From the NCBI GenBank assembly GCA_025449115.1, contig JAHLKC010000044.1, positions 1-64,000 of the forward strand: a stretch of 64,000 bases of DNA, read 5' to 3'. The position numbers were made by a program, and so were the translations under genes. The stretch is from Chytridium lagenaria. Taxonomy: Eukaryota; Chytridiomycota; Chytridiomycetes; Chytridiales; Chytridiaceae. Numbering within the stretch: position 1 is the first letter of the stretch; every line of letters begins with the position of its first letter. The notes beneath the pieces are model-generated. The model was not told the DNA's origin. It ran no database searches and was given only the letters and a program-made list of their open reading frames with translations. Shown here piece by piece: positions 24,127-34,060 of the stretch.

Positions 24127-24935
24127 ATGGTCACCTGGAACGTCAACAGTTTAAACGCTCTATGCAAGAAATTATACCAGCGTAAACCTGAAACAGAGGA
24201 CCTTAACCGGGCCGAATTCTTTGCGAGATACCTCGAGAAAATGGGTTACTCTATTGTTTGCCTTCAGGAGACCAAATTAGGCGAAGGAGCCAAAAAGTTA
24301 TGGCAACAACTACAGCACCTCACCAACTGGAATATCCACGCGGATGAAAAACATGATGGATCTAATGGTGTCATCACTATGGTTCGAAAGGAAGTCCCTG
24401 TGATTTCGGTTCACCTCGGGACCTCTCCTTGATCCACTAACGACGACTTTGTTGAGGAAGGTCGTTGCCTCACCATTTGTTTACCAGGTTTGAATATCGT
24501 CAATGTTACTGCCCTAATGGCACTCGGCATGAACACCGTCATCATTACAAGATGCGCTTTTTAAACAGGCTTTATGCCCTCGTAAAAGACTTACGTAAAA
24601 TAATAAAACTATATTACTTGGTGATTTCAATATCTCTCATACCTCACAAGACACCCGATACCTGCGCGTTGCTCGGGCTACTCAGGGTTCAGAGACGACG
24701 AACGAGCATTGTTTGATAGTTTCCTCCGTCTAGGTTTCCTTGACGGCTACCGCACTTGCCACCCAAATTCCCCCGGCTACACCTGGCACGACCCCCAGTC
24801 TTTCTACCAGGCTGTATGGCGAGTCGACTACGCTCTTGTCGACTATAGATTCCATGTTCTTGGAAAGTAAACCATTATTTTGCAGCAGGTCTTACTGACC
24901 ACAGTGCTGTGGAACTTGAGCTTAAAAACGACTTT
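24127..24935 (+). pseudogene. Exonuclease III / AP endonuclease-type domain within element C
   Basis: The family hallmarks occur in order: VTWNVNSLNAL (metal-site Asn), VCLQETKLGEGAKKL (metal-ligand Glu), YCPNGTRHEHRHHYKM (catalytic Tyr region), LLGDFNISHTSQD (Asp and Asn), HPNSPGYTWHDP, WRVDYALVDY and LTDHSAVELEL (terminal Asp-His pair). Frame changes lie near 24435, 24500, 24610, 24690 and 24870, but every motif is present. ExoIII/APE enzymes cut DNA at abasic sites and remove 3' blocks. LINEs use a relative to nick target DNA, but an LTR element between RNase H and integrase is not where I know it from. The YKM/PNG style is closer to the bacterial ExoIII class than to LINE endonucleases. 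Confidence 0.85.
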
Positions 24936-25277
24936 GCACTACAGTTTGAGAGTGATCAGCATGTAACCCTCGCTTCTCTTGACACCTATGCTAATGTCCC
25001 TTCTTTGACCCCTCGAAATCACGGGAAATCCCGCTCTTCACGGGTTGCATCCAATGACGCCCCATAGTCCCTGTTGAGTTCCTGGCTCCGGGAAAGGCTT
25101 CGCCTGAACTTCGAAACTTCAACTGACCGACCCTGACTTTGGGCCTATTCGTCGCTTCTTGGAAAAAGGAGAACAACCTTCCAATGATCAAGATCGCTCT
25201 GCGGTCCTCAAGAGTGCTCAGCACTCCGTCATGCGGGGTGGATTACTTACCGCGTTCTTCACGTTTCTGAATACCTT

Positions 25278-27110
25278 ATGAAGCGATCGCCAGTGCGCCC
25301 TTGCTCTTGCGTCCCTCGCGGACTGAGAGAAGTTGCGTTTGACCAAGTACATAATGATATGATGACCGGGGCTCACCTCGGCTCCCAAAAACTCCTGTCC
25401 ACTACCCTTGAACGATACTGGTGGCCTACTATTCATCGTGATCTTGTCGCCTACGTACAAGGTTGCTCCACTTGCCAGAAATGTAAGGATTCCCTTAAGA
25501 AAGTCGGCGCTATTAAGCCGGTCCCCTTTGGTAACCCAGCCTTGGGAACGCGTAGCCATTGATATCGTTGTCCTCTTAAGGAAAGCAAACATGGTAATAA
25601 ATACATTGTTGTCATCACGGATTACTTTACCCGATGGGCTGACGCTTTCAGTGTTCCTGATATTACCTCGGATACTGTTGCTCGTACTATCGTCGAGCAG
25701 TGCTTTTGTCGATTTGGCATTCCCTTGGTCCTTCACTCTGATCAAGGCCAGCCTTTCGTCAGTGAATTGTTAAAGAAGGTGAGCATCGTCCTCGGCCTCC
25801 GTCAATCCTTCTCGTCGCCTTACTGGCCTCAAGCCAACGGCCTTGTCGAGCGCACCAACAAAACCCTCTGTCAGATGATAAGGGCTTACGTCAATCAGGA
25901 TAGTCATGATGATGGGATGAGATTCTACCATACGTTCTTTTCGCCTATCGCACCACAGTGCATCCCACTACCCGCAAAACCCCGTTCCTCCTGATGTTTG
26001 GTCGAGACCCCTTGACTCCTGCTGACCTCAGGTTCGGCATTTCCTCTGACGATGTTTTTGCTGAGACTTACCCTGATCCCGTACTTGGGCGGGTCAGTTA
26101 CCAAAATCCTATGACGACGTCCACGTCGCCTTGGCGGGACGGCACTTCACACCCCTCTCGTGATCCTGATTTCCCCAGGATTGCTGTTATGACCTCTGTG
26201 GCTCGACACGTCGTGGTTCGAGGCTTTCGAAGACTGTTCACGGTCTTAAAACCGCCGCTGATAGGGACGACTACCTATTAGCTGGTGACTTTCTTATCAA
26301 ACATTGTCTGGATATATTCTACGTCCTCCACACAACCCCACTAAACAGGAGACATCCCAAGTTTCTTCTGGCGCACCCTCGGTGATAATAACCGCGTGCC
26401 AATGTATGCAATAACCTCTAAAGTTGTCCTCTCTGCCGAGCACGGTGGAGCCCACACCTTCGTCACAATTTTCCACAAGGCATCATCACCTCTGACTCCC
26501 GTTCCTCCCTTACGGTGGGCCCTCAGATGAATCTGCTATACCACAACCAGACCCTCGTCTCTCCCACTTCCCCGTGTGATCTTAACCGTGATCAAATACT
26601 TGATCCCAACGTCCCTTCAATCTATTTATTGTCTCCTCCCAATCAAGGAGTCGTGAGGAGCCCCGCGTCACCACCTGTGGTTCCAATCGCCCCTGGAAAA
26701 ACTGAAGGCAACAAAAACGCCTCTTGATACGGTCGCGTAAAGTGTTGAACTCTTCCATGACTTTTGTATGCAGGATGATCCGCCTAGTTATCGCGACTAT
26801 GTCAATCAGCTCACTTCCAGGCTTGCTCTTGCCAAGAGTATATACTCCTTCGAGAGTCTATGAAGCGGCGCGAAAGTGCCTCTGAGAAAACAAATAAGTC
26901 TCGGCATCGTTTCGAAATTGGTGACCTTGTTTGGTTATCCGTACCTCTACGCACTGAAGCGGCAACCAAAGATAAAGAATCTACCGATAAAGAAGTTTCA
27001 ATTTCGGTGGGCTGGTCCCATGCGTGTTATTGGTCATTCCCCAGATAACTTAGGTTCAACCTCGTCGAGACCCTGCCTGATGAAGGCTTCTGGCTAGAAC
27101 CGCTAACTCT
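25278..27110 (+). pseudogene. Element C integrase
   Basis: The zinc-binding module is HNDMMTGAHLGSQKL, then CSTCQKCKD (His pair and Cys pair). The catalytic core follows in shifting frames: WERVAIDIV (first Asp), VLHSDQGQPFVSE (second Asp) and ANGLVERTNKTL (Glu), so the D,D,E triad is complete. TTRKTPFLLMFGRDPL follows the core. From 26.1 to 26.85 kb coding is poor. It resumes at RHRFEIGDLVWLSVP, the SH3-like region that precedes gypsy chromodomains. Frame changes are seen near 25560, 25720 and 25960. Confidence 0.85.
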
Positions 27111-27116
27111 GCGAGG

Positions 27117-27728
27117 ATGCGTCCTTACCATCCCTCTCCCCCAATAGACTCGGCAAACACTGCCGCCAACCGTGTTCTCACAGATGACTTTGAGGCCGAG
27201 ATTGAGGCCTGGAAGAGCCTCCGCATTGTTCAACGGCGCCCCAAAACTAAGGTTGCTGTGGGCGTTAATCGTGAATTATTCCGACGCTTTGATGCTGACG
27301 TGCTTGAAGCTGACATCGACGACCCTGAGTTCTATGTCGAGAAAATTGATAACCATACTTTCCATAAAGAAAGGATGTCTTATGAGTACCATATTAAGTG
27401 GCTCGGCCAAGGTACTTCTCATAACCTCTGGCTTGAGGAGGTTGAAATCCCAGCATTATTGGTTCAAGATTATTGGAACCAGATGGCTACTAAAGACCCT
27501 CATGAGTACCGTGATCGTCTACGCTTCACATCTAAAAAGGGCATCCCTAAGCGAACTAAAACCATTCCTGGATATACTGTTGCCGCTGATAACGATGGAT
27601 ATGAAAGTGACCACGGTGAAAATCGGGTCCATGACTTACCGCCACCAGTTGTTACCACTCCGGCAGATGTTCCTCTAGCCTTGGAAGATTTCATGGACAA
27701 TGATTCCGAAAATATATCCTCCCCTTGA
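27117..27728 (+). CDS. Element C integrase C-terminal chromodomain
   Basis: An open stretch of 203 residues contains a chromodomain at about residues 63-117: FYVEKIDNHTF, SYEYHIKWLGQGTSHNLWL and EEVEIPALLVQDYW. The aromatic residues expected of the methyl-lysine cage (Y, W, W) are present. A basic patch (SKKGIPKRTKT) and an acidic tail follow. It ends 12 bp before the 3' LTR. It probably forms the C-terminus of the integrase polyprotein rather than a separate gene. Chromodomains on gypsy integrases bias insertion toward heterochromatin. Confidence 0.85.
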   Translation: MRPYHPSPPIDSANTAANRVLTDDFEAEIEAWKSLRIVQRRPKTKVAVGVNRELFRRFDADVLEADIDDPEFYVEKIDNHTFHKERMSYEYHIKWLGQGTSHNLWLEEVEIPALLVQDYWNQMATKDPHEYRDRLRFTSKKGIPKRTKTIPGYTVAADNDGYESDHGENRVHDLPPPVVTTPADVPLALEDFMDNDSENISSP

Positions 27729-27740
27729 AAAATAGGCCAA

Positions 27741-28795
27741 TGTGAGATTTTGCACTTCTTGGTGCATCTCACTAAGTTCACGTTACTTATGTAAAGTGAA
27801 TACTTAGACGCGTTTACGCGTTTACCCCTCGTAAGTCCTCTTCTTTTCCCTTTTAGTGGTTTTCTACTTTTTCCCACGCGTTGTTTATAAGGGTTTTTGT
27901 CGAAGAGGGAAGGCACTCGTGCCTTGGTTGTGTTTTGTTCTTGTTTGTTTGTTATTTATTTTGGTTTGTCTCCAGTATAAAATGGAGACATTTTGTGTTT
28001 TGAATAAATTTGATAATTCTTTCCTCTTGATTTTGGCCCAGTTCCTAGCCTTTCTCCAGTTGGAGCCAACTCCCTGTCCTTGGGGTTGGCTCGGATTATC
28101 CCCATCTCTTATCATTGACGATCTGCCCTAGCCTCTGTAGTGACCGCCGGACTGAGCCTCTCGCAGCCCCACTTACGGGTCGGAGACCCGAGGACGCGAC
28201 GCCTTGGGAGCCGGATCTACCCCACTATTGCAGTCTGGGTCCCGGGAACCCCTCCCCTTGGTAAGTCAACTCCCGAGCCCCGATTATCACGTCGCTGGCC
28301 ACAGTGTGGGCGGGCCAGTCGTCACTCCCTTTCCCAACTCCCTATGATTCCGACTTTTGCTGAGGTAGCGAGGGCGAGACGGCCTCCCGTCGGATGAGGC
28401 TTAGTAGGATCGGTGCACACGCCAACGGTGAAAAGGTCGCGTACGCAGGGCCGGACTATTGTGATCGTCACCGACGTCTCTCGCCTGGAGCGTCGTGGAT
28501 GCAGGACATTAGGTAAGTGTTGTGATTGTTTATTGACGTTAGTCTATTCAAAATACAGGTTATTCCCCTCTTTATTACGATGGTGCGAAGGAAAAACGAT
28601 ACGCTCCGGTTGGTCCGTTCTAACTGCCGTCTGGTGCCAAGAGTACCTCTTGAGCCAGGTAGCGAGCAGAGGACTTCAATGAACACTGATTAAAGAATGT
28701 AAGTTAGTATTTGAACTCCTTAAGACCTCCCTCGGGTCTACTATCATTCGAAGATGGTAGGTGAACCCTTAGACGAGAGGGAGAGAAAAGTCACA
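27741..28795 (+). repeat. 3' LTR of element C
   Basis: 1055 bp, pairs with 13328-14374. It is followed by the ACCG duplication at 28796-28799 and then by the continuation of element A Pol. No strong purine tract precedes it (AAAAATAGGCCAA). Confidence 0.93.
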
Positions 28796-28799
28796 ACCG

Positions 28800-30922
28800 A
28801 GGTAGGGGTGGTACTTGCGTTCGCTGCTGTTGCACTTTCTTGAGGCGTAGGCGATTGGTGCTTCATGATTTTTCTCGTCTGGCTGAGCGACGTAACTTCC
28901 AACGGCGGATTCTGACCAGTCTGTGTAGAGGTGAACCGGCTTGGAGGGGTCGAAAAGACTGAGTACTTGAGGTGAGACGAGGGCTTGCTTGACTTTCTCG
29001 AAGGCGGCTTGATTTTCAGGTGTCCACTTGAAAGGGGCAGGATGTTTCTTGTTGCCGGCGCCACGAAGGAGATCAGTGAGAGGCGCGAGCAGGCTTGCGT
29101 GATGGGCTATGAACCGGTGAATGGTGTTGGCGAGACCTATGAAGGAGCGGAGTTCTGTCCAAGACTTGGGCGTTTCGAAATCTTGAATGGCTTGGGTTCT
29201 TGACGGTAAAACTTCCAGGTGTCCGTTGGCGACGTGAAAACCGAGATACTCGACTTGAGAGGCGAAAAATGAACACTTGTGAAGGCGACAATGAAGCTGG
29301 TGTTCTTGAAGTCAAGCCAAAACCTTGCGGAGGTGTTCTTCATGTTCTTCGGCGGTTTCTGAGAAGATGAGAATGTCGTCCATGTATGCGATGAGAAACT
29401 CATCAACATAGTCGTGAAAGATGCTGTTGACCATGGACTGGAACGTGGCTGGGGCGTTTGCGAGACCAAAGGGCATGACGACCCATTCAAAATGGCCGTA
29501 TTTCGTTCTGAAGGCGGTTTTGTCGGTATCTTCTGGGCGAATGCGGATCTGGTGGTAACCGGATGCCAGGTCAAGCTTGGAGAAGAACTTGGCCTTGCGT
29601 AACCTATCGAGGATTTCCGTGATGTTGGGGAGAGCCGTGCGGTTCTTGACTGTGTTCTTGTTGAGGGCGCGGTAGTCGATCACGAGTCTGAGCTTGCCTG
29701 CTTGGGCGATGTAGAAGATTGGAGCGCCGTATGCTGAGACCGAAGGCTTGATGCGACCGTTTTCCAGGAGGAATTCAAGTTCTTTCTTGAGGGTCTGGAG
29801 TTCTTCTTCCGAGAGAGGGTAGATTGGCCTATGTGGTGGCTTGGCGGAAGGATCTTCAAGGTCGATGCGGTGGTCTGATGGTCTTGAAGGCGGGATTCCC
29901 TTGTACTCTGAGAATACTGCAGGGTATTGCTTGACCATGTTCTTGATGTTGTCAGGAAGCGAAGCCAGAATTCTTGCGTCTTTCTCGTTGGCGTCAGCGG
30001 TGGTCTTCAAAACCGGAGCGTGCGCAGGGACATGAGTGGGGACTTGATGGCCAGAGGAAGCTGAATTGCAGGAAGGTGCTGAGTTGCTTGAGGCTAAGCT
30101 GTCCGAGAGGATGTCCTTGAGGTGGATGAGTCCAAGTCTGATGTTGGGGAACCTTGCGAGGCGCTTGAATGTCTTTGCCGAAATGTGTTCCACAGTGACG
30201 GGAATCTGTTCTCTACAGATCCAGCGGTTGTTGCTGAAGGTGACTGTGTTGGTGGTCCAGTCTATCCTTGGGTTGACCCGTGTCAACCAATCCTTGCCGA
30301 GGATGACGTCGTACACGATTGGTGCAGAGATGAATTCTTGCTTGGTGACGTAGAGGTCAATGTTGAGTTCCAGGTCGCGAAAGAGGCGTCCTTTGACTGC
30401 TCTTGGTGTTGAAGCGGCGAGCTTGATGTCGAAAACTTCTTGGTTGGATGGTTTGCTGATGGCGAAGGCGAGAGAGTCCTTGACAAAGGAGTGAGTGGCT
30501 CCTCCATCTATGAGAACTTTGGCGTGCCGACCGTTGATGGTGCCTTGAATGACGAGAAGGTCACTCTTGGCGTCTTGTTTCTCGACGTGGTAGATCTTGA
30601 GGATGCGATCGACGTCTTGATGAGGTCTTTGAGGTTTGGGTGTGGATGGAACCGTCTTGACAGGAGCCTCCACAGAACTCTTGTCAAGTGTGGCGCGCTC
30701 GACCTCGGGATGTGGTGAAGACTCTCCCGAGGGAGCGCGCAACGCCGTGTCTTGATCAGGTTTGAGAGGCAGATTGCCTCTTACTGTTGCCAACCGTCGG
30801 TGCTGTCGTTTCCGAGACTTGCGTGTTGTTGACCTTGACTTGTTTCCGACGGATTCCTGGGGCGTTGCATTGCTCATAGCGATGTTCGTGAGAGCGGCAG
30901 TAGGTACACCAGCCATTTGCAC
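28800..30922 (-). pseudogene. pol: Element A Pol, first part: protease, RT, start of RNase H
   Basis: Protease has KVLIDGGATHSFV (Asp-Gly-Gly rather than Asp-Ser/Thr-Gly), seen identically in element B. RT has SKLDLASGYHQIRI, MPFGLANAPATFQ and catalytic YMDDILIFS. Connection and RNase H start follow (HLYTDWSESAVGSYVAQ), ending where element C is inserted. Frame changes lie near 29320 and 29070. It overlaps the end of Gag (30756-30922) in another frame, so Pol was probably made by ribosomal frameshifting. Confidence 0.9.
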
Positions 30923-31819
30923 GGTAGATGGCCTTTTCTTGATCGGTGAGCTTGGACCGGGTTGCTGTGGTGTTGTCGATTTCCATGGGAGTGGGACCGT
31001 TGTTGTGCTGTTGCTTTTCTTGCCTTTGGGAACGAAAATTGTGGTCGCGTGGTTGTGACGGTTTCATTCTGGTTGCTGCGGCGTTGGTGGTTTCCTTCTC
31101 TCCAGTGGAAGTCATCCAGGCGCTCTGCAGCACGCTGGAGTCTCTGGAGGTCGTCTTGAATGTCGAAAAGATCTTCATTGGTCCTGAGGATGGCCTTGAG
31201 TCCGCGGCGGTACTTGAAGCAGAGGATGATTCTGGGTAGACATGCCTGATCCTTCAATGGCGGCGACGAGCTCGTTGAACTGCTGAGAGTAAAGAGTGGC
31301 GGCACCCTTTTGCTCTATCTTGTCGAGGGATTCAATGGCTTGCTGAAGGTGAGTGATGAGGCGAAGGAGTCGCGAATCCACTGACAGTACTCTCTCCAGC
31401 CATGTGGTGACGGACGTCTGGGAGATTCTTCTCCACTGAGTGAGGGCGAGTCCTGAGAGGCCTGTGGAGATCCAGTCGACGTAGGTCTTGTGGTTCTTGA
31501 ACTGAGGTTCTTCATCATCTCCAAGGAAGCCGTACAGCCTGGCGTCTTCAGCGGCTTGGTGGAGGTATTCATCAATTGCTGCTTGGGCCTCGTGAGCTGG
31601 TTTCTTGCGAAGATCCCAGAGAAGGATGGTGGCTTGCGTGACGTGATCTTGAATTCAGGAAGTTCTCTGGCTTCTGGTGAGAGGCGACGAGCGGAGCGAC
31701 CAAGGCTTCTGAGGCGCTGAGGCGTTCTTGGAGCTGGGCTATCTGCTGCTGAGGCTTGCAAAGGCAGAGGCGATGTCACTGGTGGAGACTTGCTGAGGGA
31801 GTTCTGGTGTGTGTGACAT
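30756..31819 (-). pseudogene. gag: Element A Gag with CCHC zinc knuckle
   Basis: The start is the ATG at 31819 (MSHTPELPQQV, as in element B). The capsid-like part contains WREYCQWIRDSFASSLT and EVILCFKYRRGLKAILR in element B; here the same region is broken by several single-base changes. The nucleocapsid motif CTYCRSHEHRYEQC fits CX2CX4HX4C exactly. The frame ends at 30756, overlapping Pol. Gag coats and packages the element RNA. Confidence 0.8.
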
Positions 31820-31854
31820 TGTAAGGAGAAGGGAACAGTGAAGGGAGTGAAGGA

Positions 31855-31930
31855 GGGAGAGAGAGCTCAAATTGAGTGAGGGAGCGAGAGAGGGCTCGAA
31901 ATGGAGTGAGGGAGCGAGAGAGGGCTCGAG
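31855..31930. repeat. Tandem repeat in element A leader
   Basis: A unit of about 30 bp, GAGTGAGGGAGCGAGAGAGG plus GCTCGA, occurs twice in the leader. The same pair is present in element B (49943-50005). Confidence 0.6.
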
Positions 31931-31939
31931 AGAGTGAGA

Positions 31940-31956
31940 ATTTTGAAGTGCTACCA
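31940..31956 (-). promoter_or_regulatory. Putative primer-binding site of element A
   Basis: On the minus strand TGGTAGCACTTC begins two bases after the 5' LTR end. Ty1 and Ty3 use initiator Met-tRNA, whose complement begins TGGTAGC. The match suggests the same primer. Element B has lost one G of this site (50021-50029), perhaps by sequencing error. Confidence 0.5.
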
Positions 31957-31958
31957 AA

Positions 31959-32432
31959 TGTGACGGAACGAGCCTAGCTAGGGCGAAAGTTCGTCAAAGA
32001 GGAAATATTGAAAGATATTTGAAAAGAGAAAATGGAGTTTTGAAGGGATTTTATTGAAGAAGAAGGGAAGTTGTTAAGAAGAGAAATGTTGTTGAAGAAG
32101 TAGAAAATGTTTAAGAAGTGAGTTGGAGTCAAAGAAAGGGTTAGCCTTTTATAGGCGAAAAACGCGTAAAATAAAGTTGAAATTGAAAGAAGGTTTAAGA
32201 AGGTTTTAGAACAAATAGAAGAAATTCGAAAAAGAAACATTCCGAATGAAAAGGAAAGTTCGAGTTTTAACTAAGAAAGGTAACGAAAATAAAAGAACTT
32301 CAAATAAAGTTGGCAAAGTTGGGGCTAAGCGTGGCATCTTGCGGAAAAATGAACGAAGTGGAAAATTTCAATAAAGAAGGTAATACAAGAATAATTGAAG
32401 TAATACAAGAGATATCGGGAAATTCCGTCACA
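31959..32432 (-). repeat. 5' LTR of element A
   Basis: 474 bp, TGTGACGG to GTCACA, with a minus-strand TATA box (32147-32153) and the CATTT duplication on its right. Most of it (from 31981) is also part of the inverted-repeat arm. Confidence 0.92.
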
Positions 32433-32772
32433 CATTTCACATGACAAGCCGCCTTTTTTTTTTTTTTTTTTTTTGTTTATAGTTATTTATTGGAGCAAAC
32501 CCAAAATACAAAAGTCTCTCGACCCCCGCATTCTAAGAAAAACCAAGAAAATAACAAGCCTACGTGTCCCGTTCTGGGCTCAGGCACAATGACAGACCGA
32601 AGGTAAGAAGCATAAGAAAAGAGTGAGCGTGGTCCAAGGGGTAAGGGGGAGAGGTGAGGGAATCTAGGAAACCGTCCAGGGGTCTTTACGAAATCATGAT
32701 ATAGTTGAGACCCGGGGTATAGGTAATGTTTGTAGGGTACAGCATATAACAGAGGACCTTCAGGCCTGACAA

Positions 32773-32844
32773 GCCGCCTTAGCTCACCTGGGAGAGCGTA
32801 GCACTGAAGATGCTAAGGTACTCGGTTCGATCCGAGAGGCGGCA
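32773..32844 (+). tRNA. tRNA-Phe (GAA), arm 1, one-base deletion in T-loop
   Basis: Acceptor stem GCCGCCT/AGGCGGC, anticodon loop CTGAAGA. The T-loop has six bases (TTCGAT) where the arm 2 copy has the normal seven. T-run follows. No intron. Confidence 0.85.
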
Positions 32845-32853
32845 TTTTCGCCT

Positions 32854-32928
32854 GCTTCTGTGGCGCAACTGGTTAGCGCGTGACGCTGTTAACGTCAAGG
32901 TTTCGTGGTTCGAGTCCACGCAGGAGCG
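32854..32928 (+). tRNA. tRNA-Asn (GTT), arm 1, one extra base
   Basis: Acceptor GCTTCTG/CAGGAGC, anticodon loop CTGTTAA. It has an extra T before the T-stem compared with arm 2 (75 versus 74 nt). Confidence 0.88.
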
Positions 32929-32953
32929 TAGGGAAGAAATGTCCCACCTATTT

Positions 32954-33028
32954 GGTCGCGTGGTGTAGTCGGTTATCACATCTGTCTAACCACACAGAAG
33001 GTCTCCAGTTCGATCCTGGACGCAACCA
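32954..33028 (+). tRNA. tRNA-Val (AAC), arm 1, eight-base anticodon loop
   Basis: Anticodon stem TCTGT/ACAGA encloses CTAACCAC, one C more than the normal loop CTAACAC in arm 2. The acceptor stem has a C-A mismatch at pair 4-69 in both arms. Confidence 0.82.
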
Positions 33029-33046
33029 TTTTGACAAATCAACGTA

Positions 33047-33120
33047 GCTCCGCTAGCTCAGTTGGTTAGAGCGTGGTGCTAATAACGCCAAGGTCACAGG
33101 TTCGATCCCTGTGCGGAGCA
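33047..33120 (+). tRNA. tRNA-Ile (AAT), arm 1
   Basis: Acceptor GCTCCGC/GCGGAGC, anticodon loop CTAATAA, followed by TTTTT. Identical in length to the arm 2 copy. Confidence 0.93.
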
Positions 33121-33132
33121 TTTTTCACTTAG

Positions 33133-33205
33133 GCCCGGCTAGCTCAATCGGTAGAGCGTCAGACTCTTAATCTGAAGGTTGTGGGTTCGACCCCCACGTT
33201 GGGCG
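33133..33205 (+). tRNA. tRNA-Lys (CTT), arm 1
   Basis: Acceptor GCCCGGC/GTTGGGC with two G-U pairs, anticodon loop CTCTTAA, T-loop TTCGACC. Same length as arm 2. Confidence 0.93.
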
Positions 33206-33234
33206 TGACAAACAACAGTGTTGTCTCTAGTGCA

Positions 33235-33306
33235 GCCGCTCTAGTATAGTGGTTATTACTTCTCGTTGTGGCCGAGAGAACCCTGGTTCGATTCCAGGGG
33301 GCGGCA
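33235..33306 (+). tRNA. tRNA-His (GTG), arm 1
   Basis: Acceptor GCCGCTC/GGGCGGC, anticodon loop TTGTGGC, followed by a T-run terminator. No intron. Confidence 0.92.
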
Positions 33307-33689
33307 TTTTTTTGCCAGACATTCCGAGAATCAGGCAGGTAGTTGAATTTGATCTACAGATTATTTTTGACAAGTCAATTTTTTTTTTTTTTTTTTTTCT
33401 GGCTGACATTTTCACTTTGTTTGTGGATTTACTTGGGAAGGCTTTGGGAGAGGTCCGGTGGCAAATCTTGGTTGTTCGAACCTACCAATGCGCCAACACA
33501 TACACTAATACAAAAACGTTTACGATTTCATGCTGATAAGTACCTCTACCGTGTAAAGGATACGACATGAAAATTTTCTGCTCTAAATCTCTGTTGTTCC
33601 TGCACCACCTATTTGAATGAATTCAACGCGTTAGCTGCGTGATCAATTAGAAGTTTAACAATCATCGATTAATTATGCTGACACAGACA

Positions 33690-34060
33690 AAGCTGCCTGC
33701 GTCCCAGTACTCACATGCACTACTAGCCTGTGGTACATTAACAAAGAAGGTCGTATGGCATTCAACTATTAAGGATATTTCATACAGATGATTTCTCAAT
33801 TGTCAGTCAGATTCATCAAAAATCTTAGTTGTTAGCATATACTTGTTCAAGGAACAGCACCAGACGTTTAAAACAAAGGCTAAAACAGAGTTAGAATACC
33901 TTTTGGGGGTATGAAGGACAATCCAGGCAAATTGCAGCCGTCTACAATTACCTAGCCCAACGCGTCCAGAATTATCCTCACGTCTGCTTTCACAAAGACG
34001 TTTTTCTTGGTTATCAACCTAGCCAGAAGCCCTTGAACAAGCATTGTTCACCTATCCTAT
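33690..34060 (+). pseudogene. Copia integrase C-terminal remnant, arm 1
   Basis: Broken frames match the copia segment after the integrase core: SQYSHALLACGTLTKKVVWH, then GYEGQSRQIAAVYNYLAQRV. The same remnant is clearer in arm 2 (43206-43424). It is probably the upstream part of the copia element whose RT lies at 36930-37700. Confidence 0.65.

Larger units (their letters stand above)
13328..28795 (+). mobile_element. Giant Ty3/gypsy element C with exonuclease III-like domain
   Basis: 15,468 bp, with LTRs at 13328-14374 and 27741-28795 (TGTGA...TCACA) and a 4-bp duplication ACCG at 13324-13327 and 28796-28799. Element B, uninterrupted at the same place (46860-46867), shows the empty site. 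Plus-strand order: unknown ORF (15464-16884), long Gag (16939-19435), protease, RT, RNase H, unknown segment (23067-24120), exonuclease III-type domain (24127-24930), integrase zinc finger and core, chromodomain (to 27728). Most gypsy elements are 5-7 kb, so this one is unusually large. Frame changes are frequent, and some are clear single-base gaps. LTRs differ by about four substitutions. Confidence 0.93.
10953..32432 (-). mobile_element. Ty3/gypsy element A (chromovirus type), split by element C
   Basis: LTRs at 10953-11430 and 31959-32432 begin TGTGAC and end GTCACA. The 5-bp duplication CATTT lies at 10948-10952 and 32433-32437. Without the nested element C (13328-28795 plus one copy of ACCG) it is about 6.0 kb. 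Coding is on the minus strand: Gag, protease, RT, RNase H, integrase, chromodomain. It is about the same structure as intact element B. Its LTRs differ by about three substitutions plus gaps, which makes it older than B. The right end was later copied into the inverted-repeat arm ending at 51267. Confidence 0.93.

Noticed and set aside
32773..33306. Possible CRISPR-like regularly spaced array
   Set aside because: The regular units are six different tRNA genes, not identical repeats.
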